Assembly: GCF_017916455.1 (NCBI RefSeq)
Contig: NZ_JAFMSY010000001.1
Location: forward strand, 1,161,977 to 1,225,976
DNA length: 64,000 nt
Direction of reading: 5' to 3'
DNA from: Nocardioides xinjiangensis
Lineage (GTDB): Bacteria > Actinomycetota > Actinomycetes > Propionibacteriales > Nocardioidaceae
The notes under the pieces are model-generated. The model was not told the DNA's origin, ran no database searches, and saw nothing but the letters and a program-made list of their open reading frames with translations. A program made the position numbers and the translations under genes. Of the stretch, positions 16,455-24,167 are shown in pieces; the first letter of the stretch is position 1, and each line of letters opens with the position of its first letter.

Positions 16455-17696
16455 GTGCAGCTCGACAGCGTGGTTGATGGCCGGGCGGGACAGGCGGGGA
16501 ACCGCATCGCGCTGCTCGTGGCGGTTGTTACCGTCCTGTTGTTCAGCGGTGTGCCCCAGGGCCACGCCGCGGACGGTCCCGCGGGCCGCGAGCGCGGCGC
16601 TCGCACCGCGGTCACCGCCACCCTCGCCTCGCTGCCCCCGATCGTCGCGCCGGGGACCACGCCCCAGGCACCGAGCTCGACCGGCAGCCTGCTGGCGACC
16701 TTCGCCCCAGCGGCCCCCGGCCGGCGGGTCGTGCTGGAGAGGAGGACCGGGCGCGGCTGGCGGGCCGTCGCAACCACGACCGAGGACGCCTGGGGCTCCG
16801 CTGCGTTCTCCCCCGGCGCCGGCACCTACCGCGCCCGCGCCGTCCGCGCCGGCCACACCTGGACGACCCGCGCGGTCACGACCTCGGCCTGGACGCCCGA
16901 GTTCGAGGACACCTTCTCCGGCTCGTCCCTCGACGCGTCGGTGTGGAACGACCAGCGCCGCGAGCACGAGAGCGTCTACGCCCCGCGCACGTGCGCCCGG
17001 GTGGACGCGGCCGCCCGTCGCGTCGAGGGCGGCGTGCTGCACCTCGGCGTCGCCGCGGACCCGCAGCGCCTCGGCAGCCCGTGCAGCTACACCAGCCGGG
17101 GCACGAGCGGCACCAGCCCGTACCTGCTCAACAGCCAGGTGGCCACGGAGCACACCCGCGCCTTCCGCCACGGCATCGTCGCCGCCCGGATCAAGCCGCA
17201 GCGAGCCAAGGGGATGCACTCCGGCTTCTGGCTGCTGCCGCAGGGCACGACGTACGTCGACGGCGTGCCGGCCGGCGGCACCGAGATCGACGTCATGGAG
17301 TTCTTCGGCGAGAACGGCCGCGGCAACGAGACCATCGGCTCGCACGTGCACTACTACGAGGCGGGCTGGGACAAGGTGAGCCTGGGCGACCTGTTCCCGG
17401 CCGCGCGCCGCTCGCTCGACGGCCGCTCGTGGTGGCAGGAGTTCCACGTCTTCTCGGTCGAGTGGACCCCCCGCGAGTACGTCTTCCGCATCGACGGCCG
17501 CGAGTACTACCGGGAGACGAAGGCCGTCTCGCAGGTCCCGCAGTACCTCGTGCTGTCCAACCTCACCTCCGACTACGAGCTCGACGACCTCTCCCCCGAC
17601 GAGCTCGGCGACACCGCCCAGGTCGACTGGGTGCGGGTCTTCGACGCGACGTCGCGCCAGACCTCCCGGGTCACCCAGGGCCGCAGGACCTCCTGA
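16455..17696 (+). CDS. secreted GH16-family glycoside hydrolase
   Basis: A 413-residue secreted glycosidase. A hydrophobic segment at about residues 17-32 ends at an AxA-type site (GHAADG). A region of about 100 residues (TGSLLATFAPAAPGRRVVLERR...) looks like a small beta-sandwich. The GH16 domain follows, with catalytic EIDVME: Glu277 nucleophile, Asp279 and Glu282 acid/base. GH16 enzymes cut beta-1,3/1,4-glucans and related polysaccharides. GTG 16455 is chosen for the GAGGAGG site 7 nt upstream; an ATG-initiated frame from further upstream would run through the leader hairpins. It is monocistronic as far as can be seen. Confidence 0.88.
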   Translation: MQLDSVVDGRAGQAGNRIALLVAVVTVLLFSGVPQGHAADGPAGRERGARTAVTATLASLPPIVAPGTTPQAPSSTGSLLATFAPAAPGRRVVLERRTGRGWRAVATTTEDAWGSAAFSPGAGTYRARAVRAGHTWTTRAVTTSAWTPEFEDTFSGSSLDASVWNDQRREHESVYAPRTCARVDAAARRVEGGVLHLGVAADPQRLGSPCSYTSRGTSGTSPYLLNSQVATEHTRAFRHGIVAARIKPQRAKGMHSGFWLLPQGTTYVDGVPAGGTEIDVMEFFGENGRGNETIGSHVHYYEAGWDKVSLGDLFPAARRSLDGRSWWQEFHVFSVEWTPREYVFRIDGREYYRETKAVSQVPQYLVLSNLTSDYELDDLSPDELGDTAQVDWVRVFDATSRQTSRVTQGRRTS

Positions 17697-17744
17697 CCCC
17701 GGCTCGGGCGCGCGACCGGAGCACCCCACGCCTAGGCTCGCCGC

Positions 17745-18242
17745 ATGCCCCGCATGCACGCGCTCGAGCTGCTGCCGGACGCGTCCGGCTGCGAGGTCGT
17801 ACGCCGGGACTGGCAGGCGCTGCACGACGCGGGGCTGCCGTCCCAGCTCGACCACCGCGGCGCCACCAACAGTCCCCACGTGACGGTCGCCGCCGCGCCT
17901 GCCCTCGGGCCCGCCGAGGACCGGCGTGCCGTGCGGCTGCTCTCCCCGCTGCTGCCGGTCGAGGTGCGCGCCGCCGGTGTCGCCCTGCTCGGCGGCAACC
18001 GGGTGTCGCTCGTGCGCATCGTCGACGTCCCCGACGCGCTCGTGCGGGCGGTCCTCGACCTGCGCGTCGGCGTCGCCGACGTCCAGCACTCGGGGTGGCT
18101 GCCGCACGTCACCCTCGCGCGGCGCATCCCGCGCGCCGACGTGTCGCGAGCACTCGAGGTGCTCGGGCACGAGGACGTCGTCCTCCGCCTCACCACCCTG
18201 CGGCGGTGGGACCCCGAGGCAGGAGTGGTGCACGTCCTCTGA
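17745..18242 (+). CDS. 2'-5' RNA ligase family protein (2H phosphoesterase)
   Basis: A 165-residue LigT-like 2H phosphoesterase. Both HxT motifs are present: His45-Val-Thr47 in SPHVTVA and His121-Val-Thr123 in LPHVTLA, forming the two-histidine active site that acts on 2',5' or cyclic phosphates of RNA or nucleotides. Its natural substrate is unknown. TAGGCT at 17733-17738, 6 nt before the ATG, indicates a leaderless transcript. Confidence 0.8.
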   Translation: MPRMHALELLPDASGCEVVRRDWQALHDAGLPSQLDHRGATNSPHVTVAAAPALGPAEDRRAVRLLSPLLPVEVRAAGVALLGGNRVSLVRIVDVPDALVRAVLDLRVGVADVQHSGWLPHVTLARRIPRADVSRALEVLGHEDVVLRLTTLRRWDPEAGVVHVL

Positions 18243-18342
18243 GGTGGCGGGTGCCGGCCGGCGGGTCACGAAACGGTGACGGTGGCCCGACGAGGCCCGG
18301 CGCCGATGGCCCGCCCCGGTCACCTGCCGATAGGTTGCGCCT

Positions 18343-19119
18343 ATGACCGCGCAGGGAACGGCCACCGTCAGCGCCGGCCGGGGCGAGCCCCTCGTCGTGC
18401 TGAGCGGCGTCCAGAAGCACTTCGGGCAGCTCCACGCCCTCAAGGACATCGATCTCACCGTCAAGCGGGGCGAGGTCGTCGTGGTGATCGGCCCCTCCGG
18501 CTCCGGCAAGTCCACGCTCTGCCGCACGATCAACCGCCTCGAGACCATCGACGAGGGCACGATCACCCTCGACGGCAAGGCCCTGCCCCAGGAGGGCAAG
18601 GCGCTCGCGGCGCTGCGCGCCGAGGTCGGCATGGTCTTCCAGAGCTTCAACCTCTTCGCCCACAAGACGATCCTCGAGAACGTCACCCTGGGCCCGATCA
18701 AGGTCCGCGGGACGGGCCGGTCCGAGGCGGAGAAGAGGGCGCGTGAGCTCCTCGACCGCGTCGGCGTCGGCCACCAGGCCGAGAAGTACCCCGCCCAGCT
18801 CTCCGGCGGGCAGCAGCAGCGCGTGGCCATCGCCCGCGCGCTGGCCATGGAGCCGAAGGTGATGCTCTTCGACGAGCCGACCTCCGCGCTCGACCCGGAG
18901 ATGATCAAGGAGGTCCTCGACGTCATGGTCGACCTCGCCGAGCAGGGCATGACGATGATCGTCGTCACCCACGAGATGGGCTTCGCCCGCACGGCCGCGC
19001 ACCGCGTCGTCTTCATGGCCGACGGCGCGATCGTCGAGGAGAACACCCCCGAGGAGTTCTTCACCAACCCGCGCTCGGACCGCGCCAAGGACTTCCTCGG
19101 CAAGATCCTCAAGCACTGA
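18343..19119 (+). CDS. gluA: glutamate/polar amino acid ABC transporter ATP-binding protein
   Basis: A 258-residue ATPase of the polar amino acid uptake family. Walker A GPSGSGKS is at about residues 50-57, the Q-loop is MVFQSFNLF, the signature is LSGGQQQR and Walker B is [18 protein letters not shown] at 18331-18336 lies 6 nt before the ATG (leaderless). It leads a four-gene operon in the same ATPase, binding protein, permease, permease order as gluABCD of Corynebacterium. Glutamate is the probable but unproven substrate. Confidence 0.9.
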   Translation: MTAQGTATVSAGRGEPLVVLSGVQKHFGQLHALKDIDLTVKRGEVVVVIGPSGSGKSTLCRTINRLETIDEGTITLDGKALPQEGKALAALRAEVGMVFQSFNLFAHKTILENVTLGPIKVRGTGRSEAEKRARELLDRVGVGHQAEKYPAQLSGGQQQRVAIARALAMEPKVMLFDEPTSALDPEMIKEVLDVMVDLAEQGMTMIVVTHEMGFARTAAHRVVFMADGAIVEENTPEEFFTNPRSDRAKDFLGKILKH

Positions 19120-19167
19120 GAGTTCCGCGACCCACGAGTTCCCGCACCACAGACAAGGGAGAAGCAG

Positions 19168-20058
19168 ATGCGATTCATCCGTACGAAGGCCGTCGTGGCG
19201 ACGGTCGGGCTGGCGCTCTCGCTGGCCGCCTGCGGCGACGCCGGCGAGGACGGCGGCGAGGCCACCGACGTCGACGTCGCCGAGAACGCGGCCGACGAGT
19301 TCGAGGACGGCACGGCGATGAAGGAGTTCGCCGAGTCCGGCAAGATCACCATCGGCGTGAAGTACGACCAGCCCGGCATCGGCTTCAAGGGCGCCACCGA
19401 CGACATGCCGGTCGGCTTCGACCCCGAGATCGGCAAGATCCTCGCCGGGTCCCTGGGCATCGCCCCGGAGGACATCACCTGGAAGGAGACCATCTCCGAC
19501 AACCGGGAGCCCTTCCTGCAGGAGGGTGAGGTCGACCTCGTCATCGCGTCGTACTCCATCACCGACGAGCGCCGCCAGATCGTCGGCCAGGCCGGCCCGT
19601 ACTACGTCACCGGCCAGCAGCTGCTGGTGCGCGCCGACAGCGAGATCGAGACCCTCGAGGACGTCGCGGGCACCGAGGTCTGCTCGGTGACCGGCTCGAC
19701 GTCGCTGGAGAACATCAAGGCCGAGGGCGCCAAGCCCCGCGGCTTCGACACCTACTCCGAGTGCGTCGACCAGGTCCTCAGCGGCACCGTCGACGCCATG
19801 ACGACCGACGGCGCGATCCTGCTCGGCTACGCCGCGGAGAACCCCGACGAGCTCAAGGTCGTCGTGGAGCCCTTCTCCGAGGAGCGCTACGGCGTGGGCT
19901 ACAGCCTCGACAAGCCCGAGATGTGCCAGTGGATCGTGGACACGCTGACGGAGGCCCAGGACAACGGCGACTGGGCCACCGCGTTCGAGGCGACCCTCGG
20001 CCAGTCGGGTGTCGAGACGCCCGAGCCGCCCGCGATGGACGAGTGCCCGGCCGCCTGA
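19168..20058 (+). CDS. gluB: glutamate-type ABC transporter substrate-binding lipoprotein
   Basis: A 296-residue type II binding protein with lipobox LAAC, Cys22 being the lipidated residue, and an acidic linker. The SBP_bac_3 core starts near residue 60 (GKITIGVKYDQPGIGFK) and includes the EVDLVIASYSITDERR segment. A GGGAGAAG ribosome-binding site precedes ATG 19168. It is followed by a 14-bp perfect stem-loop before the permease genes, consistent with higher expression of the binding protein. Confidence 0.9.
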   Translation: MRFIRTKAVVATVGLALSLAACGDAGEDGGEATDVDVAENAADEFEDGTAMKEFAESGKITIGVKYDQPGIGFKGATDDMPVGFDPEIGKILAGSLGIAPEDITWKETISDNREPFLQEGEVDLVIASYSITDERRQIVGQAGPYYVTGQQLLVRADSEIETLEDVAGTEVCSVTGSTSLENIKAEGAKPRGFDTYSECVDQVLSGTVDAMTTDGAILLGYAAENPDELKVVVEPFSEERYGVGYSLDKPEMCQWIVDTLTEAQDNGDWATAFEATLGQSGVETPEPPAMDECPAA

Positions 20059-20083
20059 CGGTCGACGACCTCACCACCTGATC

Positions 20084-20116
20084 GGACGCCGGCGGGCCTC
20101 GTGCCCGCCGGCGTCC
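20084..20116 (+). terminator. intra-operon stem-loop between gluB and gluC
   Basis: GGACGCCGGCGGGC (20084-20097) and its exact complement (20103-20116) form a 14-bp perfect stem with loop CTCGT. It lies between the binding-protein stop (20058) and the first permease (20139). Such hairpins after binding-protein genes typically stop part of transcription or protect the upstream mRNA, giving more binding protein than permease. Confidence 0.75.
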
Positions 20117-20138
20117 CGCAGAGAGGAGCCCGCCGCCC

Positions 20139-20828
20139 ATGGACGCGGTGTTCTCGAACTCCGGCGAGTACCTGATGGCGTTCGGCCTGACCATCGGCCT
20201 GTTCGTCGTCTCCGGCATCGCCTCGCTGGTGCTGGGAACTCTCCTGGCCGTCATGCGCGTCGGCCCCGTGTCGATCCTCAACAAGGCCGCGGCGGTCTAC
20301 GTCACGCTCTTCCGCAACACGCCGCTGCTGATGATCTTCATCTTCATCTTCATCGCGATGCCGGTGCTGGGCTACAACTTCAAGTTCGTCGAGGGCGTGG
20401 AGATCGCCGGCTACAACGTCTCCGCCTTCTTCTTCCGCGCCTGCCTGGCGCTCACGCTCTACACCTCGGCGTTCGTGTGCGAGGCGATGCGTTCGGGCGT
20501 CAACGCCGTCCCCCTGGGCCAGGCCGAGGCCGGTCGCGCGATCGGGCTCACCTTCGCCCAGTCGATGAACCTCGTGATCCTTCCCCAGGCGGCACGGGCC
20601 GTGATCCCGCCGCTGACCAGCGTGCTGATCGCGCTGGCCAAGAACACCTCGGTGGCGGCCGCCTTCGGCATCGCCGAGGCGACCGCCACGATGCGCTCCT
20701 TCACCAACGACAACGCCGACCAGCGGATCGGCATCTTCCTCGCGTTCGCGATCGGGTACGTCGTCGTCGTCGAGGTGATCTCGCTGTCGTCCTACCTCGT
20801 CGAGCGGAAGGTCAAGGTGGCGCGATGA
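20139..20828 (+). CDS. gluC: glutamate-type ABC transporter permease
   Basis: A 229-residue permease of the His/Glu/Gln/Arg/opine family. It has about five membrane segments and the EAA loop near residues 126-145 (PLGQAEAGRAIGLTFAQSM). AGAGAGGAG at 20120-20128 precedes ATG 20139. The stop overlaps the next permease start (ATGA), implying translational coupling and a heterodimeric channel. Confidence 0.9.
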   Translation: MDAVFSNSGEYLMAFGLTIGLFVVSGIASLVLGTLLAVMRVGPVSILNKAAAVYVTLFRNTPLLMIFIFIFIAMPVLGYNFKFVEGVEIAGYNVSAFFFRACLALTLYTSAFVCEAMRSGVNAVPLGQAEAGRAIGLTFAQSMNLVILPQAARAVIPPLTSVLIALAKNTSVAAAFGIAEATATMRSFTNDNADQRIGIFLAFAIGYVVVVEVISLSSYLVERKVKVAR

Positions 20829-21679
20829 GTGCATCGGTCCTCTTCGACGCCCCCGGGCCCAAGACCGTCGCCCGGCACCGGGTCTACTCCGTCGTCAGCG
20901 TCGTGGCGCTGCTCGCCCTGGTCGCCTTCGCGGTGTGGAAGCTCTACGACGCAGGACAGCTCGAGTACGAGCTGTGGGAGCCGTTCGTCACGCCGGCCTA
21001 CCTCGAGTTCATCCTCGTCGACGGCCTGCTCGAGACGCTCAAGATGGCGTTCTTCTCGGTCATCTTCGCCGTGGTCTTCGGACTGGTCTTCGGCGTGGCC
21101 AAGCTGTCGGACCGCGGGTGGGTGCGGTGGCCGGCCTGGCTGGTGGTGGAGTTCTTCCGGGCCGTGCCGGTCCTGCTGCTGATGGTGTTCACGTTCTTCC
21201 TGCTGGCCATCGGCGGCGGGCCGCTGACGTCGTTCTGGTGCGTGGTCATCGCCCTGACGCTCTACAACGGCTCGGTGCTCGCCGAGGTGTTCAGGGCCGG
21301 CATCAACGCCGTGCCGCAGGGCCAGTCCGAGGCGGCGTACGCCATCGGCATGCGCAAGTCGCAGGTGATGACCTCGGTCCTGCTTCCGCAGGCCGTCAAG
21401 ATCATGCTGCCCGCGATCATCAGCCAGATGGTCGTCGCCCTCAAGGACACCAGCCTCGGCTACTACATCATCGCTCCCGGCCTGACGGCCGTGGCGAAGC
21501 CGATCTACCTCGAGTTCTCCAACCAGGTGCCGACGGCGATCGTCATCACGGCCATCTACGTCGCGGTCAACCTCGTCCTGACCTGGGTGGCCACGATGGT
21601 GCAGAAGCGCCTGGTGGGCGAGAAGAACCCGCTCGAGCTGACCCCGGTCGGGAACCTCGACGGCGGCCGCAACGTGTGA
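20825..21679 (+). CDS. gluD: glutamate-type ABC transporter permease
   Basis: A 284-residue permease of the same family as its neighbour, longer at the N-terminus (a first membrane helix near residues 22-42) and with a hydrophilic C-terminal tail. The EAA loop PQGQSEAAYAIGMRKSQVM is visible near residues 157-175. It starts inside the stop codon of gluC and ends the operon before a two-sided hairpin. Confidence 0.9.
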   Translation: MSASVLFDAPGPKTVARHRVYSVVSVVALLALVAFAVWKLYDAGQLEYELWEPFVTPAYLEFILVDGLLETLKMAFFSVIFAVVFGLVFGVAKLSDRGWVRWPAWLVVEFFRAVPVLLLMVFTFFLLAIGGGPLTSFWCVVIALTLYNGSVLAEVFRAGINAVPQGQSEAAYAIGMRKSQVMTSVLLPQAVKIMLPAIISQMVVALKDTSLGYYIIAPGLTAVAKPIYLEFSNQVPTAIVITAIYVAVNLVLTWVATMVQKRLVGEKNPLELTPVGNLDGGRNV

Positions 21680-21686
21680 TCGGGAG

Positions 21687-21709
21687 CAGCGCCCCCGCGG
21701 GGGTCGCTG
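21687..21709. terminator. bidirectional hairpin between convergent genes
   Basis: CAGCG (21687-21691) pairs with CGCTG (21705-21709), and CCCCC (21692-21696) with GGGGG (21699-21703), with one bulged T. It is placed between gluD (stop 21679) and the convergent DUF4442 gene (stop 21714). Confidence 0.6.
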
Positions 21710-21713
21710 GTGC

Positions 21714-22190
21714 CTAGGCTCCGCGCCTCGGCGACACCCAGAGCCGGATCGTGCCCTCGACGACCACGGTGCCGTCGGCGCGGACCCCGCGGACGCGGAC
21801 CGGCAGCTCGTAGCCGTCGCGCAGCGGGGCGGTCCACTGCTCGGGGTCGGTCTCGGCGATGCAGGTGATGTCGGTGGTCGCCTTGGCGGTGTAGGCGACC
21901 TCCATCCCCTTCGGGATCCAGCGCCGCTCACGCGGGATGCTCGCCTCGGCGAGCGCGCCCATCGCCGCCTCGAGCCCGTTGCACAGCGCGATCGCGTGCA
22001 CGGTGCCGAGGTGGTTCTGCACCGCGCGCCGCTTGCGGACGACCAGCTCGGCCCGGTTGGGCTCGACGACGGTGAACCGCGGCCGGATCGAGGCGAAGTA
22101 CGGCGCCTTCTGGCTGAACGCGAGGGAGAACACCCGCGCCCCGAGGGGCAGCGCGGAGGTCTTCCTCCAGAGGTCGAGGACGTCAGACAT
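21714..22190 (-). CDS. DUF4442 hotdog-fold protein
   Basis: A 158-residue protein of the DUF4442 family, a hotdog-fold group related to acyl-CoA thioesterases. I recognise it from the central RKRRAVQNHLGTVHAIALCN stretch (active-site-like NHLGTVHA) and the YTAKATTDITC strand. The substrate is unknown. The gene is monocistronic and convergent with gluD. The conserved HLGTVHA loop is the position where thioesterase relatives bind the acyl-CoA thioester. Confidence 0.8.
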   Translation of the reverse strand: MSDVLDLWRKTSALPLGARVFSLAFSQKAPYFASIRPRFTVVEPNRAELVVRKRRAVQNHLGTVHAIALCNGLEAAMGALAEASIPRERRWIPKGMEVAYTAKATTDITCIAETDPEQWTAPLRDGYELPVRVRGVRADGTVVVEGTIRLWVSPRRGA

Positions 22191-22241
22191 GCGCGGGATG
22201 CTACCAGCCAGTAACTTTTGGGGCGCTCCCGCCGCTCGACG

Positions 22242-22318
22242 ATCCCCCGCCTAAGCGGGGGATTGCGAACTTCCGGGGGCCTGCACGCCCCGAGAAGTTC
22301 GCACAACCCTCAGGAAGT
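22242..22318. repeat. multi-hairpin dispersed element, copy A
   Basis: Hairpin 1: ATCCCCCGC (22242-22250), loop CTAA, GCGGGGGAT (22255-22263). Hairpin 2: GCGAACTTC (22265-22273) and GAAGTTCGC (22294-22302) enclosing GGGG...CCCC and the conserved CTGCACGCCCC. The shared tail ACAACCC...GGAAGTCC continues to about 22318, so the last codons and stop of the VOC gene (22310-22696, minus) lie in the element. Related copies are at 53357-53440 and, inverted, at 59259-59337. Confidence 0.8.
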
Positions 22319-22696
22319 CCGTGCCGGCGCGAGCACCTCGACCCGGTTGCCGTGGCCGTCGTACGTGTGCAGGCGGAGGTGGCCGGGGAACGACTCGCGT
22401 TGGCTGTCGTCGACCTCGAAGCCCAGCTCGCGCAGCCGGGCCGCCACCTCGGCGAGGTCCGCGACCACGAAGGCCGGGTGCGCCTTCCGCGCCGGCGCGA
22501 ACGGGTCCTCCACCCCGACGTGGAGCTCGGCCGCGACCTCGCCCGCGTCGTCGTACGCCCGGAACCAGCAGCCGCCCCGGCCGGCCAGGCCCGCCGGCTT
22601 GTCGACCTCGGTCATGCCGAGCCCGTCGCGGTAGAAGCGGCGCGCCGCGTCCTCGCCTGCCGGCGGGCAGGCCACCTGCACGTGGTGCAGCCTCAC
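22310..22696 (-). CDS. VOC/glyoxalase-family protein
   Basis: A 128-residue vicinal-oxygen-chelate protein. It opens with RLHHVQVACPP, continues with the RFYRDGLGM helix and ends with the GNRVEVLAP strand, the usual layout of a one-module glyoxalase/dioxygenase fold. GTG 22696 overlaps the stop of the upstream methyltransferase (GTGA), so the two are co-transcribed. Its final residues come from the dispersed repeat. Enzymatic function is not assignable: VOC members include fosfomycin-resistance, glyoxalase and epimerase proteins. Confidence 0.82.
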   Translation of the reverse strand: MRLHHVQVACPPAGEDAARRFYRDGLGMTEVDKPAGLAGRGGCWFRAYDDAGEVAAELHVGVEDPFAPARKAHPAFVVADLAEVAARLRELGFEVDDSQRESFPGHLRLHTYDGHGNRVEVLAPARTS

Positions 22697-23496
22697 CGGA
22701 CCGCCACCCCCTGCGGCTTGCGCGCGACCACGAAGATGCGGCGGAACGGCAGCAGGACGCGCCCGGCCGCGTCGGCGGGGTACGCCTCGCGCAGCAGCGC
22801 CTTGAACTCGTCCTCGAAGCGCGGCCGCAGGTCGTCGGGCAGCGCCTGGAGGGTCGGCCGGGCGCCCGTGCCCGACACCCAGTCGAAGACGGGGTCCGGC
22901 CCGGTCAGCACGTGGAGGTACGTCGTCTCCCACGCGTCGACCTCGCAGCCCAGGCCCATCAGCACGCGGGCGTACGTCTCCGGGCTGTGGCTGGCAGGTA
23001 CGCGCACGTCCCGGACGTGCCGGGCGTACGGCTCCTGCGAGGCGAGCTCGGCGCGCGTGGTGTGGCTGGGCTCGTCGAAGTTGCCGGGGACCTGGAACGC
23101 GAGCCACCCGCCCTCGGCGACGCGGTCGACCAGGCCCGGGAGCAGCTCGAGGTGCTCCGGCACCCACTGCAGCGTGGCGTTGGAGACGAGCACGTCGATG
23201 GGCGCGCGCAGCGCGAGCGGGTCGGGCCGGGCCCAGTCGCGCAGGTCGCCGACCTCCCACCGCACGCCGCCGAGCGAGCGGGCCGCCTCGATCATCTCCG
23301 GACTGCTGTCGACGCCGGTGATCGAGGCGCTGCGCCAGCGGTCGGCGAGGAGGGCGGTGAGGTTGCCCGGCCCGCAGCCGAGGTCGACGACCACCCGCGG
23401 GTTCTCGGCGGGTACCCGGGCGAGCAGGTCGACGAATGGCCGGCCGCGCTCGTCGGCGTACGCCAGGTAGCGGTCGGGGTCCCAGGTGTGGCTCAT
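22693..23496 (-). CDS. tam: trans-aconitate 2-methyltransferase
   Basis: A 267-residue class I SAM methyltransferase. It starts with WDPDRYLAYADERGRPF, contains the SAM-binding VVDLGCGPGNLT (about residues 34-45), and has the LVSNATLQWVPEH and FQVPGNFDEPSH stretches typical of Tam. Tam methylates trans-aconitate, an inhibitor of aconitase. ATG 23496 is used; a longer upstream frame would read through the regulatory region. A MarR regulator is divergent, with paired palindromes between, exactly as in the described Streptomyces tam/tamR locus. A VOC gene follows with a 4-nt overlap. Confidence 0.9.
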   Translation of the reverse strand: MSHTWDPDRYLAYADERGRPFVDLLARVPAENPRVVVDLGCGPGNLTALLADRWRSASITGVDSSPEMIEAARSLGGVRWEVGDLRDWARPDPLALRAPIDVLVSNATLQWVPEHLELLPGLVDRVAEGGWLAFQVPGNFDEPSHTTRAELASQEPYARHVRDVRVPASHSPETYARVLMGLGCEVDAWETTYLHVLTGPDPVFDWVSGTGARPTLQALPDDLRPRFEDEFKALLREAYPADAAGRVLLPFRRIFVVARKPQGVAVR

Positions 23497-23522
23497 GACG
23501 CCATCCTCCACGCAGCGGCGGA

Positions 23523-23583
23523 GTAGTCCACCGGCAATCGGCTGTCGTCCGGCACGTACGACGACCACTTCCCGGTGGACTAC
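23523..23583. repeat. 12-bp inverted repeat in the tam leader region
   Basis: GTAGTCCACCGG (23523-23534) and CCGGTGGACTAC (23572-23583) are exact inverse complements, 37 nt apart, in the tam-tamR intergenic region on the tam side. They could fold as a long hairpin in the tam mRNA leader or bind a dimeric regulator at two half-sites. Confidence 0.6.
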
Positions 23584-23587
23584 CAGT

Positions 23588-23641
23588 ATCTTGATGTCGA
23601 GACAACCCAGCGTGCCGCCCAAACCATCTCGATGTCAAGAT
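23588..23641. promoter_or_regulatory. paired TamR-type operators
   Basis: ATCTTGATGTCGAGA (23588-23602) and ATCTCGATGTCAAGAT (23626-23641) are two near-palindromic 15-16-mers in opposite orientation. They resemble the TTGATNTCGA core described for TamR of Streptomyces. They lie between the divergent tam and tamR starts, the second abutting the CAGGAT -10 of tamR, so autorepression plus control of tam is expected. Confidence 0.75.
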
Positions 23642-23668
23642 TCTCGACCGATCTGGCAGGATGTCGCC

Positions 23669-24154
23669 ATGCGGGACGAGGTGGACGACCTGGTCGAGGC
23701 ATGGGGCCGCGAGCGCGGGGACCTCGACCTCGCCCCCGTCGAGGTGTTCTCGCGCATCAGCCGCCTCGCCCGCCACCTCGACCTGGCCCGCCGCGACGCC
23801 TTCACCGCGCACGGCATCGAGTCGTGGGAGTTCGACGTGCTGGCCGCGCTGCGGCGCGCCGGCAAGCCGTACGAGCTCTCCCCCGGCCGGCTGCTGCGCG
23901 AGACGCTCGTGACCAGCGGGACCATGACCAACCGGGTCGACCGGCTCGCGGACCGCGGCCTCGTGCAGCGGCTCCCCGACCCGCACGACCGCCGCGGCGT
24001 GCTGGTTCGGCTGACCTCGGAGGGCAAGGCGGCGGTCGACGGGGCGTTCGAGGCACTGCTCGCCGCGGAGGCCGACCTGCTCGCGGAGCTCTCCGACAAG
24101 GAGCGCACCCGGCTCGCGGCGCTCCTGCGCTCGCTGCTCGCCCCCTTCAGCTGA
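23669..24154 (+). CDS. tamR: MarR-family regulator, TamR-like
   Basis: A 161-residue winged-helix MarR protein. The recognition helix region ETLVTSGTMTNRVDRLADRG lies near residues 78-97, followed by the wing with the DPHDRRGVLVRLT signature. ATG 23669 has CAGGAT 6 nt upstream and is probably leaderless. Its divergence from a Tam methyltransferase with paired palindromes supports the TamR assignment; in Streptomyces, TamR responds to trans-aconitate, citrate and related acids under oxidative stress. The ligand here is inferred. Confidence 0.85.
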   Translation: MRDEVDDLVEAWGRERGDLDLAPVEVFSRISRLARHLDLARRDAFTAHGIESWEFDVLAALRRAGKPYELSPGRLLRETLVTSGTMTNRVDRLADRGLVQRLPDPHDRRGVLVRLTSEGKAAVDGAFEALLAAEADLLAELSDKERTRLAALLRSLLAPFS

Positions 24155-24167
24155 GCCGGGCACCGCC

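Noticed and set aside
16362..19562. Very long open frame on the minus strand opposite GH16, the 2H phosphoesterase and gluA
   Set aside because: It is an antisense frame kept open by extreme GC content. The plus strand carries complete families with catalytic motifs, and the antisense translation is low-complexity without domain signatures.
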